A DNA stretch of 64,000 nucleotides from NCBI RefSeq assembly GCF_015561195.1, contig NZ_JADMSU010000002.1:186001-250000 (forward strand), given 5' to 3'. The DNA is from Collinsella aerofaciens. Lineage in GTDB: Bacteria > Actinomycetota > Coriobacteriia > Coriobacteriales > Coriobacteriaceae. How positions within the stretch are numbered: the first letter of the stretch is position 1; each line of letters opens with the position of its first letter. The position numbers and the translations under genes were made by a program. Shown here piece after piece: positions 35,273 through 43,724 of the stretch. Under the pieces are notes generated by a model. The model saw only the letters and a program-made list of their open reading frames with translations, did not search any database and was not told where the DNA came from.

Positions 35273-36272
35273 CGAAGCCGAGAACGTTGTGGCCGAGGTC
35301 ATCGAGGAGCAGGACGCATCGAGTCTGACCGTGGCCTACAAGCCGTCCGTCATCGAGGCGAACTTCGACGCGCTCGAAGCCCACGTGCGCAAGACCGTCG
35401 AGGCCTACGATGGCGCGACCTACGACCTCACCAAGAAGGAGAACATCGCAGAGGCCAAGCACGACCGCAGCTACCTCAACGGCCTCAAGAAGGAGATCGA
35501 CGAGCGCCGCAAGGCCGTGAAGCGCGAGTACAGCAAGCCGCTCGACGCTTTCGAGAAGCGCTGCAAGCAGATCACGGCCATCATCGACGAAGCCGCCGAC
35601 AACATCAAGGCGCAGCTCGACCAGGCCGAGGAAGAGCGCAAGGCCCGCGCTTACGCCAAGTTGCAGGAGCACTACGAGGAGTTCGCCGGGCTTCTGGCCC
35701 CCGTCGTGCCCTACGAGCGCTTCCACGAGCCGCAGTGGCTCAACAAGACCTTCGGCGAGATCAAGGCTTACGAGGCGCTTGAGGCGAAGGTCTCCAAGCT
35801 GGCGGGCGACTGGGAAACGCTCAAGTCGCAGTTCGAGGGCGAGCCTTTCTATGCCGAGGCCGAGCGCGAGCTGTTCGCGACCCTCGACCTGGGCGCAGCG
35901 CTCACAGCGGCCCGCAAGGCGGCAGAAGAGGCCGCGCGCATTGCCGAGCTGAAAGCCGCCATGGAACCTGAACCAGAGCCGGAGGCCGCGCCCAAACCCG
36001 CCGGCAACTGGTATCCGGGCGGAAGCCCCATGCAGGAGATCGACGACGAGCCTATCGGCCCCGCGCCCATTGCCGCACCGGCGCCCGTGCCCGCACCAGT
36101 TGCCTCGCCGGAGCCCGTGTCGAGTGGTCCCGCAACCCCCTGCGTGATGCTCATCGACTCCGCCACGACCGACCAGATGCAGGCCATCGGGCGCTTCTGC
36201 GGGAGCATCGGCGTGAGCGGCGTGTTCAAGCGCGGCACCCTGCAGCAGGTCTACGAGCGCACGATCCGTTAG
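35265..36272 (+). CDS. DUF1351 phage protein
   Basis: 335 residues. The N-terminal 210 match the DUF1351 pattern: helical coiled coil with DLTKKENIAEAKHDRSYLN and a LNKTFGEIKAYEAL segment. A Pro/Ala/Glu-rich linker (about 225-290) and a short C-terminal alpha/beta domain follow. In Gram-positive phages this protein accompanies single-strand annealing proteins, and ERF is the next gene here. Probably a recombination accessory protein. Confidence 0.75.
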   Translation: MSNEAENVVAEVIEEQDASSLTVAYKPSVIEANFDALEAHVRKTVEAYDGATYDLTKKENIAEAKHDRSYLNGLKKEIDERRKAVKREYSKPLDAFEKRCKQITAIIDEAADNIKAQLDQAEEERKARAYAKLQEHYEEFAGLLAPVVPYERFHEPQWLNKTFGEIKAYEALEAKVSKLAGDWETLKSQFEGEPFYAEAERELFATLDLGAALTAARKAAEEAARIAELKAAMEPEPEPEAAPKPAGNWYPGGSPMQEIDDEPIGPAPIAAPAPVPAPVASPEPVSSGPATPCVMLIDSATTDQMQAIGRFCGSIGVSGVFKRGTLQQVYERTIR

Positions 36273-36281
36273 GAGCATCGA

Positions 36282-36848
36282 ATGGCAGACGACAAGCACA
36301 TGACAATCGACCAGGCGGTGGCGCAGGTTCAGCGCTCCGTGGTCGTGCCGAAGGCGCGGTACAACGCGCACGGCAACTACTACTACCGCTCGATGGAGGA
36401 CATCGTTGCCGCGCTCAAGGAGCCTTGCCGTGACGCGGGCGTGTTCTTCACCCTCAACGACTCCATCGAGCAGGTGGGCGACCGCTTCTACGTGAAGGCC
36501 ACCTGCCTCGTGAAGTTCGAGGACGGCACGCCCGGCGAGATCGTCATTTGCGCCTACGCCCGCGAGCCGCTCGCCCAGAAGGGCATGAGCGAGACGCAGC
36601 TCACCGGCTCGGCGTCGAGCTACGCGCGCAAGTACGCGCTCTGCGGCATGTTCGACATCGACGGCACGAGCGACCCGGACTCCCTGAACGGCGTGGAAAA
36701 GCCCGAGAAGGAGCCGCCCGTGCAGGGGCCGTTCGACGCCAAGTGCAAGGCCTGCGGCACCGCCTACCGCTTCAACAGCCGTGAGCAGTACGAGCAGTTC
36801 ATCCAGAACCCCGGTTGCTGCGCGACCCCGACGTGGACGGTCTTGTAG
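36282..36848 (+). CDS. ERF-family single-strand annealing protein
   Basis: 188 residues. The ERF domain (about 8-125) contains YNAHGNYYYRSMEDIVAALK and the signature GSASSYARKYALCGMFDID. A C-terminal zinc-finger-like part with CKACG...CC follows. It anneals complementary strands in phage recombination. Lies between DUF1351 and SSB, forming a recombination module. Confidence 0.88.
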   Translation: MADDKHMTIDQAVAQVQRSVVVPKARYNAHGNYYYRSMEDIVAALKEPCRDAGVFFTLNDSIEQVGDRFYVKATCLVKFEDGTPGEIVICAYAREPLAQKGMSETQLTGSASSYARKYALCGMFDIDGTSDPDSLNGVEKPEKEPPVQGPFDAKCKACGTAYRFNSREQYEQFIQNPGCCATPTWTVL

Positions 36849-36851
36849 ACC

Positions 36852-37205
36852 ATGCAAGACCTGTACGGAGAGCGCGAGCAGCTTTTCGACCAGCTCATGC
36901 AGGAGCTTGAGGCCCTGCGCAGGACTGGCCAGCAGTACGCCGAGAACGAGGCCGAGTACCGCAAGGCGCTGCGCATAGCCATCTTGGAGGAGCGTTCCAA
37001 GGGCACGCCGGTCACCGTGATAAGCGACCTGTGCCGGGGACGCCCCGACATAGCCGAGAAGAAGCAGCTGCGCGACTGCGCCGAAGCGCTCTACAAGGCC
37101 TCGAGCGAGGCAATCATGGCAATCAAGTTGAGGATCAAGACCGTTGACGCCGACATCCAGAGGACGTGGACGAGCGGCGGCACCGGAGAAGGGAGCTTTT
37201 TGTGA
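36852..37205 (+). CDS. Coiled-coil phage protein
   Basis: 117 residues, almost entirely charged helix. The ATG lies three bases after the ERF stop and the end overlaps the ssb start. No motif. Position suggests a helper of recombination or replication. Confidence 0.55.
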   Translation: MQDLYGEREQLFDQLMQELEALRRTGQQYAENEAEYRKALRIAILEERSKGTPVTVISDLCRGRPDIAEKKQLRDCAEALYKASSEAIMAIKLRIKTVDADIQRTWTSGGTGEGSFL

Positions 37206-37837
37206 GCATCAACCGAGTGAACATTACGGGCAACCTGACGCGAGACCCCGAGCTTCGCAGCACGGCGGGCGGCATGGCGGTTCTCGGTTTCGGCGTTGCG
37301 GTCAACGACCGCCGAAAGAACCAGCAGACGGGCCAGTGGGAGGATTACCCGAACTTCGTCGACTGCACGATGTTCGGCAACCGCGCCGAGGCCCTGAGCC
37401 GCATCCTGCGCAAGGGCATGAAGGTGGCCATCGAGGGCAAGCTGCGCTACAGCTCGTGGGAGGACAAGAACGGCGGCGGCAGGCGCTCGAAGCTCGAAGT
37501 CATCCCCGACGAGGTGGAGCTTCTGAGCCAGAACCCCAACGCCCAGCAGGGCCATCCGCAGCAGTACGCGCCGCAGGGCTACCAACCGCAGGCCTACGCG
37601 CCCCAGCAGGCACCGCAGCAGGCGTACCAGCCGCAGCAAGCGCCGCAGCAGCAGGCACCCCAGTGGAACGCTCAGCAGGCCTACCAGAACCCGCCTGCCG
37701 CCCCGCAGCCGCGCCAGCAAGCACCAGCACCCGTGCCGCAGTACGCGCCCCAGCAGACACCGCAGGCCCCGCAGCAAGCGCCCCAGCAGCCCGTGCAGCA
37801 GTCGATGGACGTGTACGACGGCGACATTCCCTTTTAG
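37202..37837 (+). CDS. ssb: Single-stranded DNA-binding protein
   Basis: 211 residues from the GTG at 37,202. OB fold about 1-110 (VNITGNLTRDPELRST, VDCTMFGNRAEALSRIL), then a Gln/Pro/Ala-rich linker (about 115-200) and an acidic tip ending DGDIPF that recruits partner proteins. Coats single-stranded DNA in phage replication. The linker is unusually long and repetitive (PQQAPQQ-type units). Confidence 0.95.
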   Translation: MSINRVNITGNLTRDPELRSTAGGMAVLGFGVAVNDRRKNQQTGQWEDYPNFVDCTMFGNRAEALSRILRKGMKVAIEGKLRYSSWEDKNGGGRRSKLEVIPDEVELLSQNPNAQQGHPQQYAPQGYQPQAYAPQQAPQQAYQPQQAPQQQAPQWNAQQAYQNPPAAPQPRQQAPAPVPQYAPQQTPQAPQQAPQQPVQQSMDVYDGDIPF

Positions 37838-37850
37838 GGGTGACGGCGGC

Positions 37851-38504
37851 GTGCAAGTCCTGGACTCGCTCATCGACGGGCCGCTTAGGCTTCGCAACCG
37901 CAGGGAGGGCGACGAGCTTATAGGCATGATCGTCCGGTACCTGCGCACGGGCGAGGAACCCGAGCCGCGCACCGACACCCAGGAAGCGGTGCTAACGGCC
38001 ATACGGCCCGTCATGGAAACCTCCCGCTCGCGCATCGTGGCGGGAGGCAACGGCGGCAAATCGTCAAGCAACGACGCAAGCAAAGCCGAAAGCAAACGGC
38101 CAAGCAAAACGGGAAGCAAACCGCAAAGCAAAAGCGGAAGCAAAACGTCAAGCGAGCTGGCAAGCAAAGCCGAAAGCAAACGGCCAAGCGAAGAGGAAGA
38201 GGAAGTAGGAAGAGGAATTAAGGAAGAGGGAAAAGCGAGTGCGGCGCGTTTCCGCGCCCCCTCTCCCGAAGAGGTAGCCGAGTACGCAGCCGCCTATGCG
38301 GCGTCCAAGGGCATCGACCTTGCCTCGACCGACTTCGACCCAGAGCGGTTCGTCGACTTCTACGCCCAGAAGGGCTGGATGGTTGGCAAATCGCGAATGA
38401 AGGATTGGAAGGCCTCCGTGCGCAACTGGGTGCGCACATCGAAGCCGATACGCGAGACGAAGCAGGAGGTGAGCGAAGGTGACGACTTTTCCCAGTACGA
38501 CTGA
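37851..38504 (+). CDS. Phage replication protein with Ser/Lys repeat linker
   Basis: 217 residues from GTG. N-terminal helical domain (DELIGMIVRYLRTGEEP), a low-complexity Ser/Lys linker (about 70-115) built of SK-x-x-SK units, and a C-terminal domain with FVDFYAQKGWMVGKSRMKDWKASVRNW, the pattern at the C-terminus of phage replication-initiation proteins. It precedes the DnaC-like ATPase. A 30-base exact direct repeat (38,076-38,105; 38,160-38,189) is in frame. Probably the replication initiator or helicase-loading partner. Confidence 0.65.
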   Translation: MQVLDSLIDGPLRLRNRREGDELIGMIVRYLRTGEEPEPRTDTQEAVLTAIRPVMETSRSRIVAGGNGGKSSSNDASKAESKRPSKTGSKPQSKSGSKTSSELASKAESKRPSEEEEEVGRGIKEEGKASAARFRAPSPEEVAEYAAAYAASKGIDLASTDFDPERFVDFYAQKGWMVGKSRMKDWKASVRNWVRTSKPIRETKQEVSEGDDFSQYD

Positions 38505-39195
38505 GTGCCCGCATTGCGGGGCCGTACTCAACGCGCGGTACGCCCAGCTGGGCCTCAAGCGCCTGTTCTGCGGCTACGAGTCGTGCGGCTGCGAAGGGGC
38601 CGTCGCCGAGCGCGCTGCCATAGCGGCGCAAGAGCAGGCTGAGGCCGAGAAGGCCGTCGCCGAGAAGCGCAGGCGCTCGCTTGTGCGCTGCGGCGTGCCC
38701 GAGCGCTACCTGGGGCTTGACCACCCCATGGCCGACGAGCTTGCGCTTGCCATGGAGGGCGGCCAATGGCTCTACCTGTGGGGCGACGTCGGCACCCGCA
38801 AGACGACCTGCGCCGCAGCCGTGGCCATGCGCTTGCACGACCGGGGCAAGTCGCCGCTCATGGTGCCGATGTACCGCGTGCTCGACGAGATTCAGCGCAG
38901 CTTCCACGACGGCGGCGACCCCTTGAAGCGCTATGCCGAAGCGGGCTACCTGCTCATCGACGACTTGGGCAAGCGCAGGCCCACGGGCTTCGTGCTCGAC
39001 AGCCTGTTCCAGCTCATCGACCAGCGCTACTCGGCGATGCGCCCCACGCTTGTCACCACGCAGTACAGGCCCAGCGACCTCGTGCGCAGGCTCGCCGAGC
39101 AGGGCGACGCCGACACGGCCAAGGCCATCGTGTCGCGGCTGCGCCACGGGGCAAGGGTGGTCGAGTTCGACGGCCCGGACAGGAGGCTCGCATGA
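38479..39195 (+). CDS. DnaC-like AAA ATPase, helicase loader
   Basis: 238 residues from GTG. An N-terminal zinc-ribbon (CPHCGAVLN...CGYESCGC) and helical part precede the ATPase. Walker A reads GDVGTRKTT, with Arg where the family has Gly; Walker B is LLIDDLG. It would load the replicative helicase at the phage origin. The changed Walker A may reduce ATPase activity. Overlaps the replication protein upstream and the HNH gene downstream. Confidence 0.82.
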   Translation: MTTFPSTTECPHCGAVLNARYAQLGLKRLFCGYESCGCEGAVAERAAIAAQEQAEAEKAVAEKRRRSLVRCGVPERYLGLDHPMADELALAMEGGQWLYLWGDVGTRKTTCAAAVAMRLHDRGKSPLMVPMYRVLDEIQRSFHDGGDPLKRYAEAGYLLIDDLGKRRPTGFVLDSLFQLIDQRYSAMRPTLVTTQYRPSDLVRRLAEQGDADTAKAIVSRLRHGARVVEFDGPDRRLA

Positions 39196-39647
39196 TCCTG
39201 CAAGCAAGCCAGCTGCGCGGCTGGCCGAAGGAGCGCGCCGAGCTTTACGGAAAGCCACACCTCGGGGCGCGCTACACGGGCAAGCGGTCGTACGAGCTTC
39301 TGCAAGACCGCTGCTGCGTCTGCGGCAGGCGCGCACAGAGCTGCCACCACGTGGCGCACCGAAGCTGGGGGCTTGAGTTCGAGCTTGTCACGCCGAACGG
39401 CACGTGGAGCCTGCGAAGCCCGCTGTTCGCCCTGTGCGGCAGCGGCACGACCGGGTGCCACAACCAGTTCCACGGCGGCGCGGGCCTCAGGGCCGAGTGG
39501 CGCTGGCGCTCCAAGGTGTACGAGGAGGCCTGGTGGACGGGCCAACTGCTGGAAGTCTACGAGCCGCACCACCCGGGGCTGTACGAGTACGGCTATTGGG
39601 CGATAACCGACGAACACGGAAACGAAATGATCCGAGAAGGGAAATGA
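39192..39647 (+). CDS. HNH-type nuclease-like protein
   Basis: 151 residues. CCVCGRRAQSCHHVAHRSWG followed by LCGSGTTGCHNQFHGGAG matches the spacing of Cys pairs and His in HNH endonucleases, so a metal-dependent nuclease is likely. Located in the replication block rather than next to the terminase. The start overlaps the DnaC-like stop by four bases. Confidence 0.7.
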   Translation: MILQASQLRGWPKERAELYGKPHLGARYTGKRSYELLQDRCCVCGRRAQSCHHVAHRSWGLEFELVTPNGTWSLRSPLFALCGSGTTGCHNQFHGGAGLRAEWRWRSKVYEEAWWTGQLLEVYEPHHPGLYEYGYWAITDEHGNEMIREGK

Positions 39648-39649
39648 CC

Positions 39650-40027
39650 ATGGAGATCAAGACTTGCGAGCAGTACGTGCTCGCACAGCTGTTCGACCAG
39701 CAGGACGAGAACGACATGCTCAACCGCGAGCTGAAGTACCGCGACGAGCGCATCGACGAGCTGACCGGGCAGATTGATGCCATCCAGGCGGCGCACGGCT
39801 CCGCGATGCAGCAGGCCGTCCGCAAGGCCGGGCGCGATGCGCTCATGAGCCACTGCACGGGATACGCGTGCGAGGTGACCGACGGCGAGACGTTCGAGGA
39901 CTGGTGCCTTGAGAATGTGCGCAAGTACTACCTGCCCGAGGGCATCAGCGTGCTTGCGTTCATCAAGGAGTTCGAACCTGAGCTTCGCGCGGAGTACGAC
40001 AAGCAGACTGCCGAGGCGCGCGAATGA
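39650..40027 (+). CDS. Coiled-coil phage protein
   Basis: 125 residues from the ATG at 39,650; a second ATG at 39,644 overlaps the previous stop but is too close to the ribosome site. A coiled coil (LNRELKYRDERIDELTGQ) and a Cys-containing C-terminal region. Function unknown. Confidence 0.5.
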   Translation: MEIKTCEQYVLAQLFDQQDENDMLNRELKYRDERIDELTGQIDAIQAAHGSAMQQAVRKAGRDALMSHCTGYACEVTDGETFEDWCLENVRKYYLPEGISVLAFIKEFEPELRAEYDKQTAEARE

Positions 40028-40263
40028 TACGCATCTATGAGCGCTCGCTCTGCCAGAGCTACGCAAGCGCATACCGGCAGGGCATCGAAATCGCCACCAC
40101 GGGCACCGAGGAAGAGGCGCTTTCCATCGTCGAGGCCCTGACCGACGACAGCTACCAGTGCTTCGCACTGCTGGAAGACGGAACCGTGCTCGACCTGCGG
40201 GGCCGGTTCCCCGGTTGCGTGGAGTTGGGCTGTGAGGAGGAACGCGATGGCAACCGAGATTGA
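40024..40263 (+). CDS. Small hypothetical phage protein
   Basis: 79 residues, alpha/beta, overlapping the preceding gene by four bases and the next by 17. No recognised motif. Confidence 0.5.
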   Translation: MIRIYERSLCQSYASAYRQGIEIATTGTEEEALSIVEALTDDSYQCFALLEDGTVLDLRGRFPGCVELGCEEERDGNRD

Positions 40264-40597
40264 GCCGCTGATTATGCCGTTCGACCCGCTTTGGGTCACC
40301 ACCAGCAAGCGAGAGTACCGCGAGGCCGTGCGCAGGATGGGCGAAGAGCCGGGAGACACCAAGGGCAAGGACGGCCTCACCAGCTGCATCCCGGGCAAGG
40401 GGTGCGTGATCTGGATCAGCCGCAAGGTGAAGGCCCCGGACCTGTACGCGCTCGCCGCCCACGAGGCGACGCATGCGGCGTGCGACATGCTTGCCAGCAT
40501 TGGGGAGGACACGCCCGCCGCCGAGGAGCTGGCCTACATGGTGCAGTCCATCACGGCGGGAATCATCATCGCCTGCGAGGGCCGCAGCGATGGCTAA
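40247..40597 (+). CDS. Putative zinc metalloprotease-like phage protein
   Basis: 116 residues from the ATG at 40,247 (GAGGAGG upstream). A helix with HEATHAACDML, an HExxH zinc site, is followed by a second Glu-bearing helix (EELAYMVQSI) at a distance found in short metallopeptidases. Only one domain; no signal peptide. May cleave a host protein or be a structural zinc protein. Confidence 0.55.
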   Translation: MATEIEPLIMPFDPLWVTTSKREYREAVRRMGEEPGDTKGKDGLTSCIPGKGCVIWISRKVKAPDLYALAAHEATHAACDMLASIGEDTPAAEELAYMVQSITAGIIIACEGRSDG

Positions 40598-40817
40598 CGC
40601 CAAGGTGTTACGGAAAGCGCAACTGCTGCGCCTGATGGTTGACGAGTTGTGCGACAACATCGAGGCCCGAGAGGCTAGCGAGTCGTGCCTGCACACCTAC
40701 GGCAGCCTCGGCTACGGCCTGGAAGACGGGCAGAGCAAGACCCAGATACAGAACGACATACGCAGGTGCAGGAGAACGCTCCTCGACCTGTGGAAGCTGA
40801 TAGGAAAGGAAATCTGA
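40590..40817 (+). CDS. Small hypothetical phage protein
   Basis: 75 residues, two predicted helices, overlapping both neighbours by a few bases. Basic C-terminal helix (IRRCRRTLLDLWKLIG). No motif. Confidence 0.5.
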   Translation: MANAKVLRKAQLLRLMVDELCDNIEAREASESCLHTYGSLGYGLEDGQSKTQIQNDIRRCRRTLLDLWKLIGKEI

Positions 40818-41185
40818 TGACCGACGAGAAGAAAACCGAGACCGCCAAGGAAGCTGCAACCGTGAAGAAGGCCATGATCTCGCAGCCGATGGCCGGCAAG
40901 ACAGACGAGGAAATCGTGGCCACGCGCGACCTCGCCGTGGCGAAGCTGCGCCAGATGGGCTACGAGGTCGTGAACACCCTATTCACCGACGAGTGGTACA
41001 GCGACGAGGCCATGAAGGAGCGCGGCGTGGTGCAGGTTCCGCTGTGCTTCCTCGCGAAGTCGCTTGAGAACATGAGCCTTTGCCATGCGGCCTACTTCTG
41101 CAAGGGCTGGGAAGACGCCCGAGGCTGCAAGATCGAACACGACGCCGCCACCGCATACGGGTTGGAGGTGCTTTATGAGGAGTAG
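40817..41185 (+). CDS. DUF4406/deoxyribosyltransferase-like protein
   Basis: 122 residues. MISQPMAGKTDEEI matches the N-terminal pattern of DUF4406 proteins, which are related to nucleoside 2-deoxyribosyltransferases; an alpha/beta fold fits the rest. Possible role in phage nucleotide metabolism. The start overlaps the previous stop. Confidence 0.65.
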   Translation: MTDEKKTETAKEAATVKKAMISQPMAGKTDEEIVATRDLAVAKLRQMGYEVVNTLFTDEWYSDEAMKERGVVQVPLCFLAKSLENMSLCHAAYFCKGWEDARGCKIEHDAATAYGLEVLYEE

Positions 41186-41393
41186 CGAGTTCTTCGCCGA
41201 GGCAGCCCGCATGACGGTGGATGCCGTGAAGGCGTTGGCCGAGTGCTTCGCGCGGGCGTTCCTCCAAGCGGCGAAGGCAATACGCAAGCTGGCGAAGCGG
41301 CTCGACCCGAGGTGGCAGCGCCGCTATCGCCGCGCGCTAGCGCGATCGCGCCGCAACAACCTGTACCTGAAAAGCATAGGAAGGTGCCGATGA
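41175..41393 (+). CDS. Small basic phage protein
   Basis: 72 residues, amphipathic helix then a strongly basic tail (RLDPRWQRRYRRALARSRR). Probably binds nucleic acid or acidic partners. Overlaps both neighbours. Confidence 0.45.
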   Translation: MRSSEFFAEAARMTVDAVKALAECFARAFLQAAKAIRKLAKRLDPRWQRRYRRALARSRRNNLYLKSIGRCR

Positions 41394-42022
41394 TGATTGA
41401 CGACGCGACGCGCAACAGCGTTGCCGACCAGCTTGAACACGATGCAGTCTACCTCGACGGCTCGTCTCTATCCGAATGGTGGGCACGCCTTCAGTCTGTG
41501 GCATGCAACTATGAAGATTTCCCCGATCCGCGCTCCTTGTTCACGCGCCTGGCGGGACTCATCAGGCCGAACCCCATCAACGGAAGCACGTCCGACGGCT
41601 ATCACACCTTTGACGAGCTATACCACCACCGAGCCGTGCTATTTTCCGTCGTCGTTTCGGCGTTTCCCGACAAGGCATGGAAAGCGAAGGCGCACAGCGA
41701 CGGCACCATGTATGGCGGCATGTTCATCGTCGGCATCGACACGCCAGACGGCCAGGCCACCTATCACTACGACATCGATCCGTACTGGGGTATGTTCCGC
41801 TGCAAGGAGCTTGACCGAGCGCCAGAGTGGGACGGCCACACGCCAGAGCAAGCTATTGAGCGCATAGGCAAGCTGACCGGCCTTATCGACCGCGCGACCA
41901 CGCACCTTGTCCTCGATGAAGACGGCCACACGTGTTGCGCAAAATGTGGATGCGACTACCTATGCATGAGCAGCGCGACGTATTACCCAGATTGCGGCGC
42001 GAAGGTCGCCAAGAATGGCTAG
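41390..42022 (+). CDS. Phage WDGHTP-domain protein with zinc-binding C-terminus
   Basis: 210 residues. YHTFDELYHHRAVLF and a downstream APEWDGHTPEQAIERI segment are recurrent in phage proteins, some linked to dATP/dGTP pyrophosphohydrolases. The C-terminal CCAKCGCDYLCMSS...YPDC looks like a zinc finger. Role in nucleotide metabolism suspected, not shown. Confidence 0.6.
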   Translation: MMIDDATRNSVADQLEHDAVYLDGSSLSEWWARLQSVACNYEDFPDPRSLFTRLAGLIRPNPINGSTSDGYHTFDELYHHRAVLFSVVVSAFPDKAWKAKAHSDGTMYGGMFIVGIDTPDGQATYHYDIDPYWGMFRCKELDRAPEWDGHTPEQAIERIGKLTGLIDRATTHLVLDEDGHTCCAKCGCDYLCMSSATYYPDCGAKVAKNG

Positions 42023-42437
42023 AGGCAGGACGAAGCGGTTTACCGAAAGCGAGCTGCGCGAGAGGCGAAACCGCCAATGGTGGGAATCCCGCGCCCGCTG
42101 CGGCTATGCGACCGTCTGCCCTCTGTGTGGCGGGTACACACTCTCGAAAACCGGCTATCACGCGGGCTGTGCCAAGAAGGCAGGGATCAAGATTCCAAGG
42201 CAGCGAATGAAGCGAGCTTTATTGATTGCCAAAGAGCGTCAGAAGATCCCCGTTGCCCAGATGGCTGGCCCGGTGGGCGCCGTTGTCCGCGACGATGGCG
42301 TGCGATTCGAGTCGGCTGGCGCGGCGGCGCTCGCGACATACGGGTATTGCGGCAGCTCGAACATCGTGAGGGCCGTCAGAACGGGATGCAAGGCCGGAGG
42401 TCATTACTGGAAACGAGCCGACGAGGAGGATAAATGA
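42015..42437 (+). CDS. Zinc-finger protein with NUMOD-like segment
   Basis: 140 residues. Basic N-terminus, CPLCGGYTLSKTGYHAGC zinc finger (about 35-52), and a C-terminal GVRFESAGAAALATYGYCGS...GGHYW segment resembling the NUMOD DNA-binding helix unit of homing nucleases. No nuclease core is present. Probably DNA-binding. Confidence 0.55.
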   Translation: MARGRTKRFTESELRERRNRQWWESRARCGYATVCPLCGGYTLSKTGYHAGCAKKAGIKIPRQRMKRALLIAKERQKIPVAQMAGPVGAVVRDDGVRFESAGAAALATYGYCGSSNIVRAVRTGCKAGGHYWKRADEEDK

Positions 42438-42667
42438 CCGATCAATACGTGTTCAACCCCGACATACACGACGAGTGGAAGCCGCCCGCGCACCGCTGCG
42501 AGAACTGCGCCCACCACGAGCACGACGTTGTGCCAATCGTCCGCTTCGACGTAGACGGCAACGAGGCGGGCAGCACGACCGGCACGCGCTGCTACTGCAA
42601 CCATGACGGCAAGCACTTCGTGACAGGAGACAACAACCACTGCGATTACTGGGAGGAGGCGCGATGA
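42434..42667 (+). CDS. Small Cys/His-rich phage protein
   Basis: 77 residues with CENCAHHEH and CYCNHDGKH...C, consistent with a zinc-binding fold. Overlaps both neighbours by four bases. Similar Cys-rich small proteins follow at 43,023 and 43,207. Confidence 0.5.
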   Translation: MTDQYVFNPDIHDEWKPPAHRCENCAHHEHDVVPIVRFDVDGNEAGSTTGTRCYCNHDGKHFVTGDNNHCDYWEEAR

Positions 42668-43020
42668 GCTACGACATACGCCTGTGCGACCCCGTGACGC
42701 ACGAGGCGCTGCAAACCGACGTGCCTCACGACATGCGTGGCGGCACCTACGCCATGGGCGGCACTACCGGCCTCTGGCTGAACGTCACCTACAACTACGG
42801 CAAGCACTACTACCGCGTGCTCGGCGACAAGGGCATCCGCACCATCTACGGCATGACGGGCGCGGAGTCCATCCCCGTGCTCGAAGCGGCAGCGGCCAAG
42901 CTGTCCGACGAGGTTTCGGACAACTACTGGGAGGCCACCGAGGGCAACGCCAAGCGCCCGCTGTTGCAGCTGGCGGCGATGGCCCGCATGCGCCCAGACG
43001 GCGTTTGGGATGGTGACTGA
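42664..43020 (+). CDS. Conserved hypothetical phage protein
   Basis: 118 residues. SYDIRLCDPVTHEALQTD and a LWLNVTYNYGKHYYRVLG centre; this kind of protein is common in phages of Gram-positive bacteria. Function unknown. Confidence 0.6.
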   Translation: MSYDIRLCDPVTHEALQTDVPHDMRGGTYAMGGTTGLWLNVTYNYGKHYYRVLGDKGIRTIYGMTGAESIPVLEAAAAKLSDEVSDNYWEATEGNAKRPLLQLAAMARMRPDGVWDGD

Positions 43021-43022
43021 CG

Positions 43023-43202
43023 ATGGCGAGGGTGATTGCGACGCAGGAGGTGCCGGAAAACTGCTCGACGTGCCTTTACGGAAAGTTCTACGGCTGCGCC
43101 CACGCCGACCGCCAGAAGGATTGGACGTACTACCGCTTTTGGCAAGGCCTGAAGCCCTGTCCGAGCTGGTGGCTTGACCAGAACCGGTTCGAGAGGGCGT
43201 GA
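43023..43202 (+). CDS. Small Cys-rich phage protein
   Basis: 59 residues with NCSTCLYGKFYGCAH and a CPSWW end; likely zinc-binding. Two bases separate it from the previous gene. Confidence 0.5.
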   Translation: MARVIATQEVPENCSTCLYGKFYGCAHADRQKDWTYYRFWQGLKPCPSWWLDQNRFERA

Positions 43203-43206
43203 TGAA

Positions 43207-43497
43207 ATGGTTGACTTCGAGCCGCCTAGCGGCTGGAACCTGCCGCCGGGATGCTTCGAGTCCGACCCGCGCGCGCCGTGGAACCAGGAAGAGCCGAAGA
43301 CCTGCGGGAACTGCTCGCACTGCCTGGAAGGCTGCTGCGATTTCGGGATATGCGGGCTTGAGTTCGAGGATGCGTTCGACGAGGCCGACCACGAGGTGAA
43401 GACCACGCCGTGGAAGGCTGCGCTCTGGGCGCGTGATTGGATCGTTGAGCACTACAAGGATGAGCAGGAGGACGTGTGCGACCGATGGGATGGCTAG
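43207..43497 (+). CDS. Small Cys-rich phage protein
   Basis: 96 residues from the ATG at 43,207. CGNCSHCLEGCCDFGICG forms a dense Cys cluster near residue 38; the rest is acidic. Probably binds zinc. An ATG at 43,202 leads a different, less likely frame. Confidence 0.55.
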   Translation: MVDFEPPSGWNLPPGCFESDPRAPWNQEEPKTCGNCSHCLEGCCDFGICGLEFEDAFDEADHEVKTTPWKAALWARDWIVEHYKDEQEDVCDRWDG

Positions 43498-43604
43498 CGA
43501 CCGCCGCCATGGCTTTGCTGCTGGGAGTCCTCGCCATTGAGGCCTGGGCGATACGGATGCTGGCGGCGGGGCTGGTTCTCCTGGCCCTGCTCGCCTGCGG
43601 ATAG
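43485..43604 (+). CDS. Very small membrane protein
   Basis: 39 residues, nearly all hydrophobic (MALLLGVLAIEAWAIRML core), one or two membrane helices. Overlaps the preceding gene. Too short to name; one of three tiny hydrophobic proteins in this stretch. Confidence 0.4.
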   Translation: MGWLATAAMALLLGVLAIEAWAIRMLAAGLVLLALLACG

Positions 43605-43612
43605 GAGGCGCG

Positions 43613-43723
43613 TTGCGAAATGTGAACTGGGGCTGCCTGGCGTTCCTCGCCGTGGCCCTGATTATTGATGCTTTTGCCGTGTGGGCGGCTTCGTCGCTCG
43701 CGCGCTGGATGATTGGAGTATGA
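43613..43723 (+). CDS. Very small membrane protein
   Basis: 36 residues from a TTG after GGAGG (a GTG at 43,622 is possible). One membrane helix (CLAFLAVALIIDAFAVWAA). Companion of the previous gene. Confidence 0.4.
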   Translation: MRNVNWGCLAFLAVALIIDAFAVWAASSLARWMIGV

Positions 43724-43724
43724 C

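Noticed and set aside
35112-36857. 581-codon - strand frame opposite DUF1351 and ERF
   Set aside because: Shadow frame, repetitive Leu/Val/Arg/Gly, no motif.
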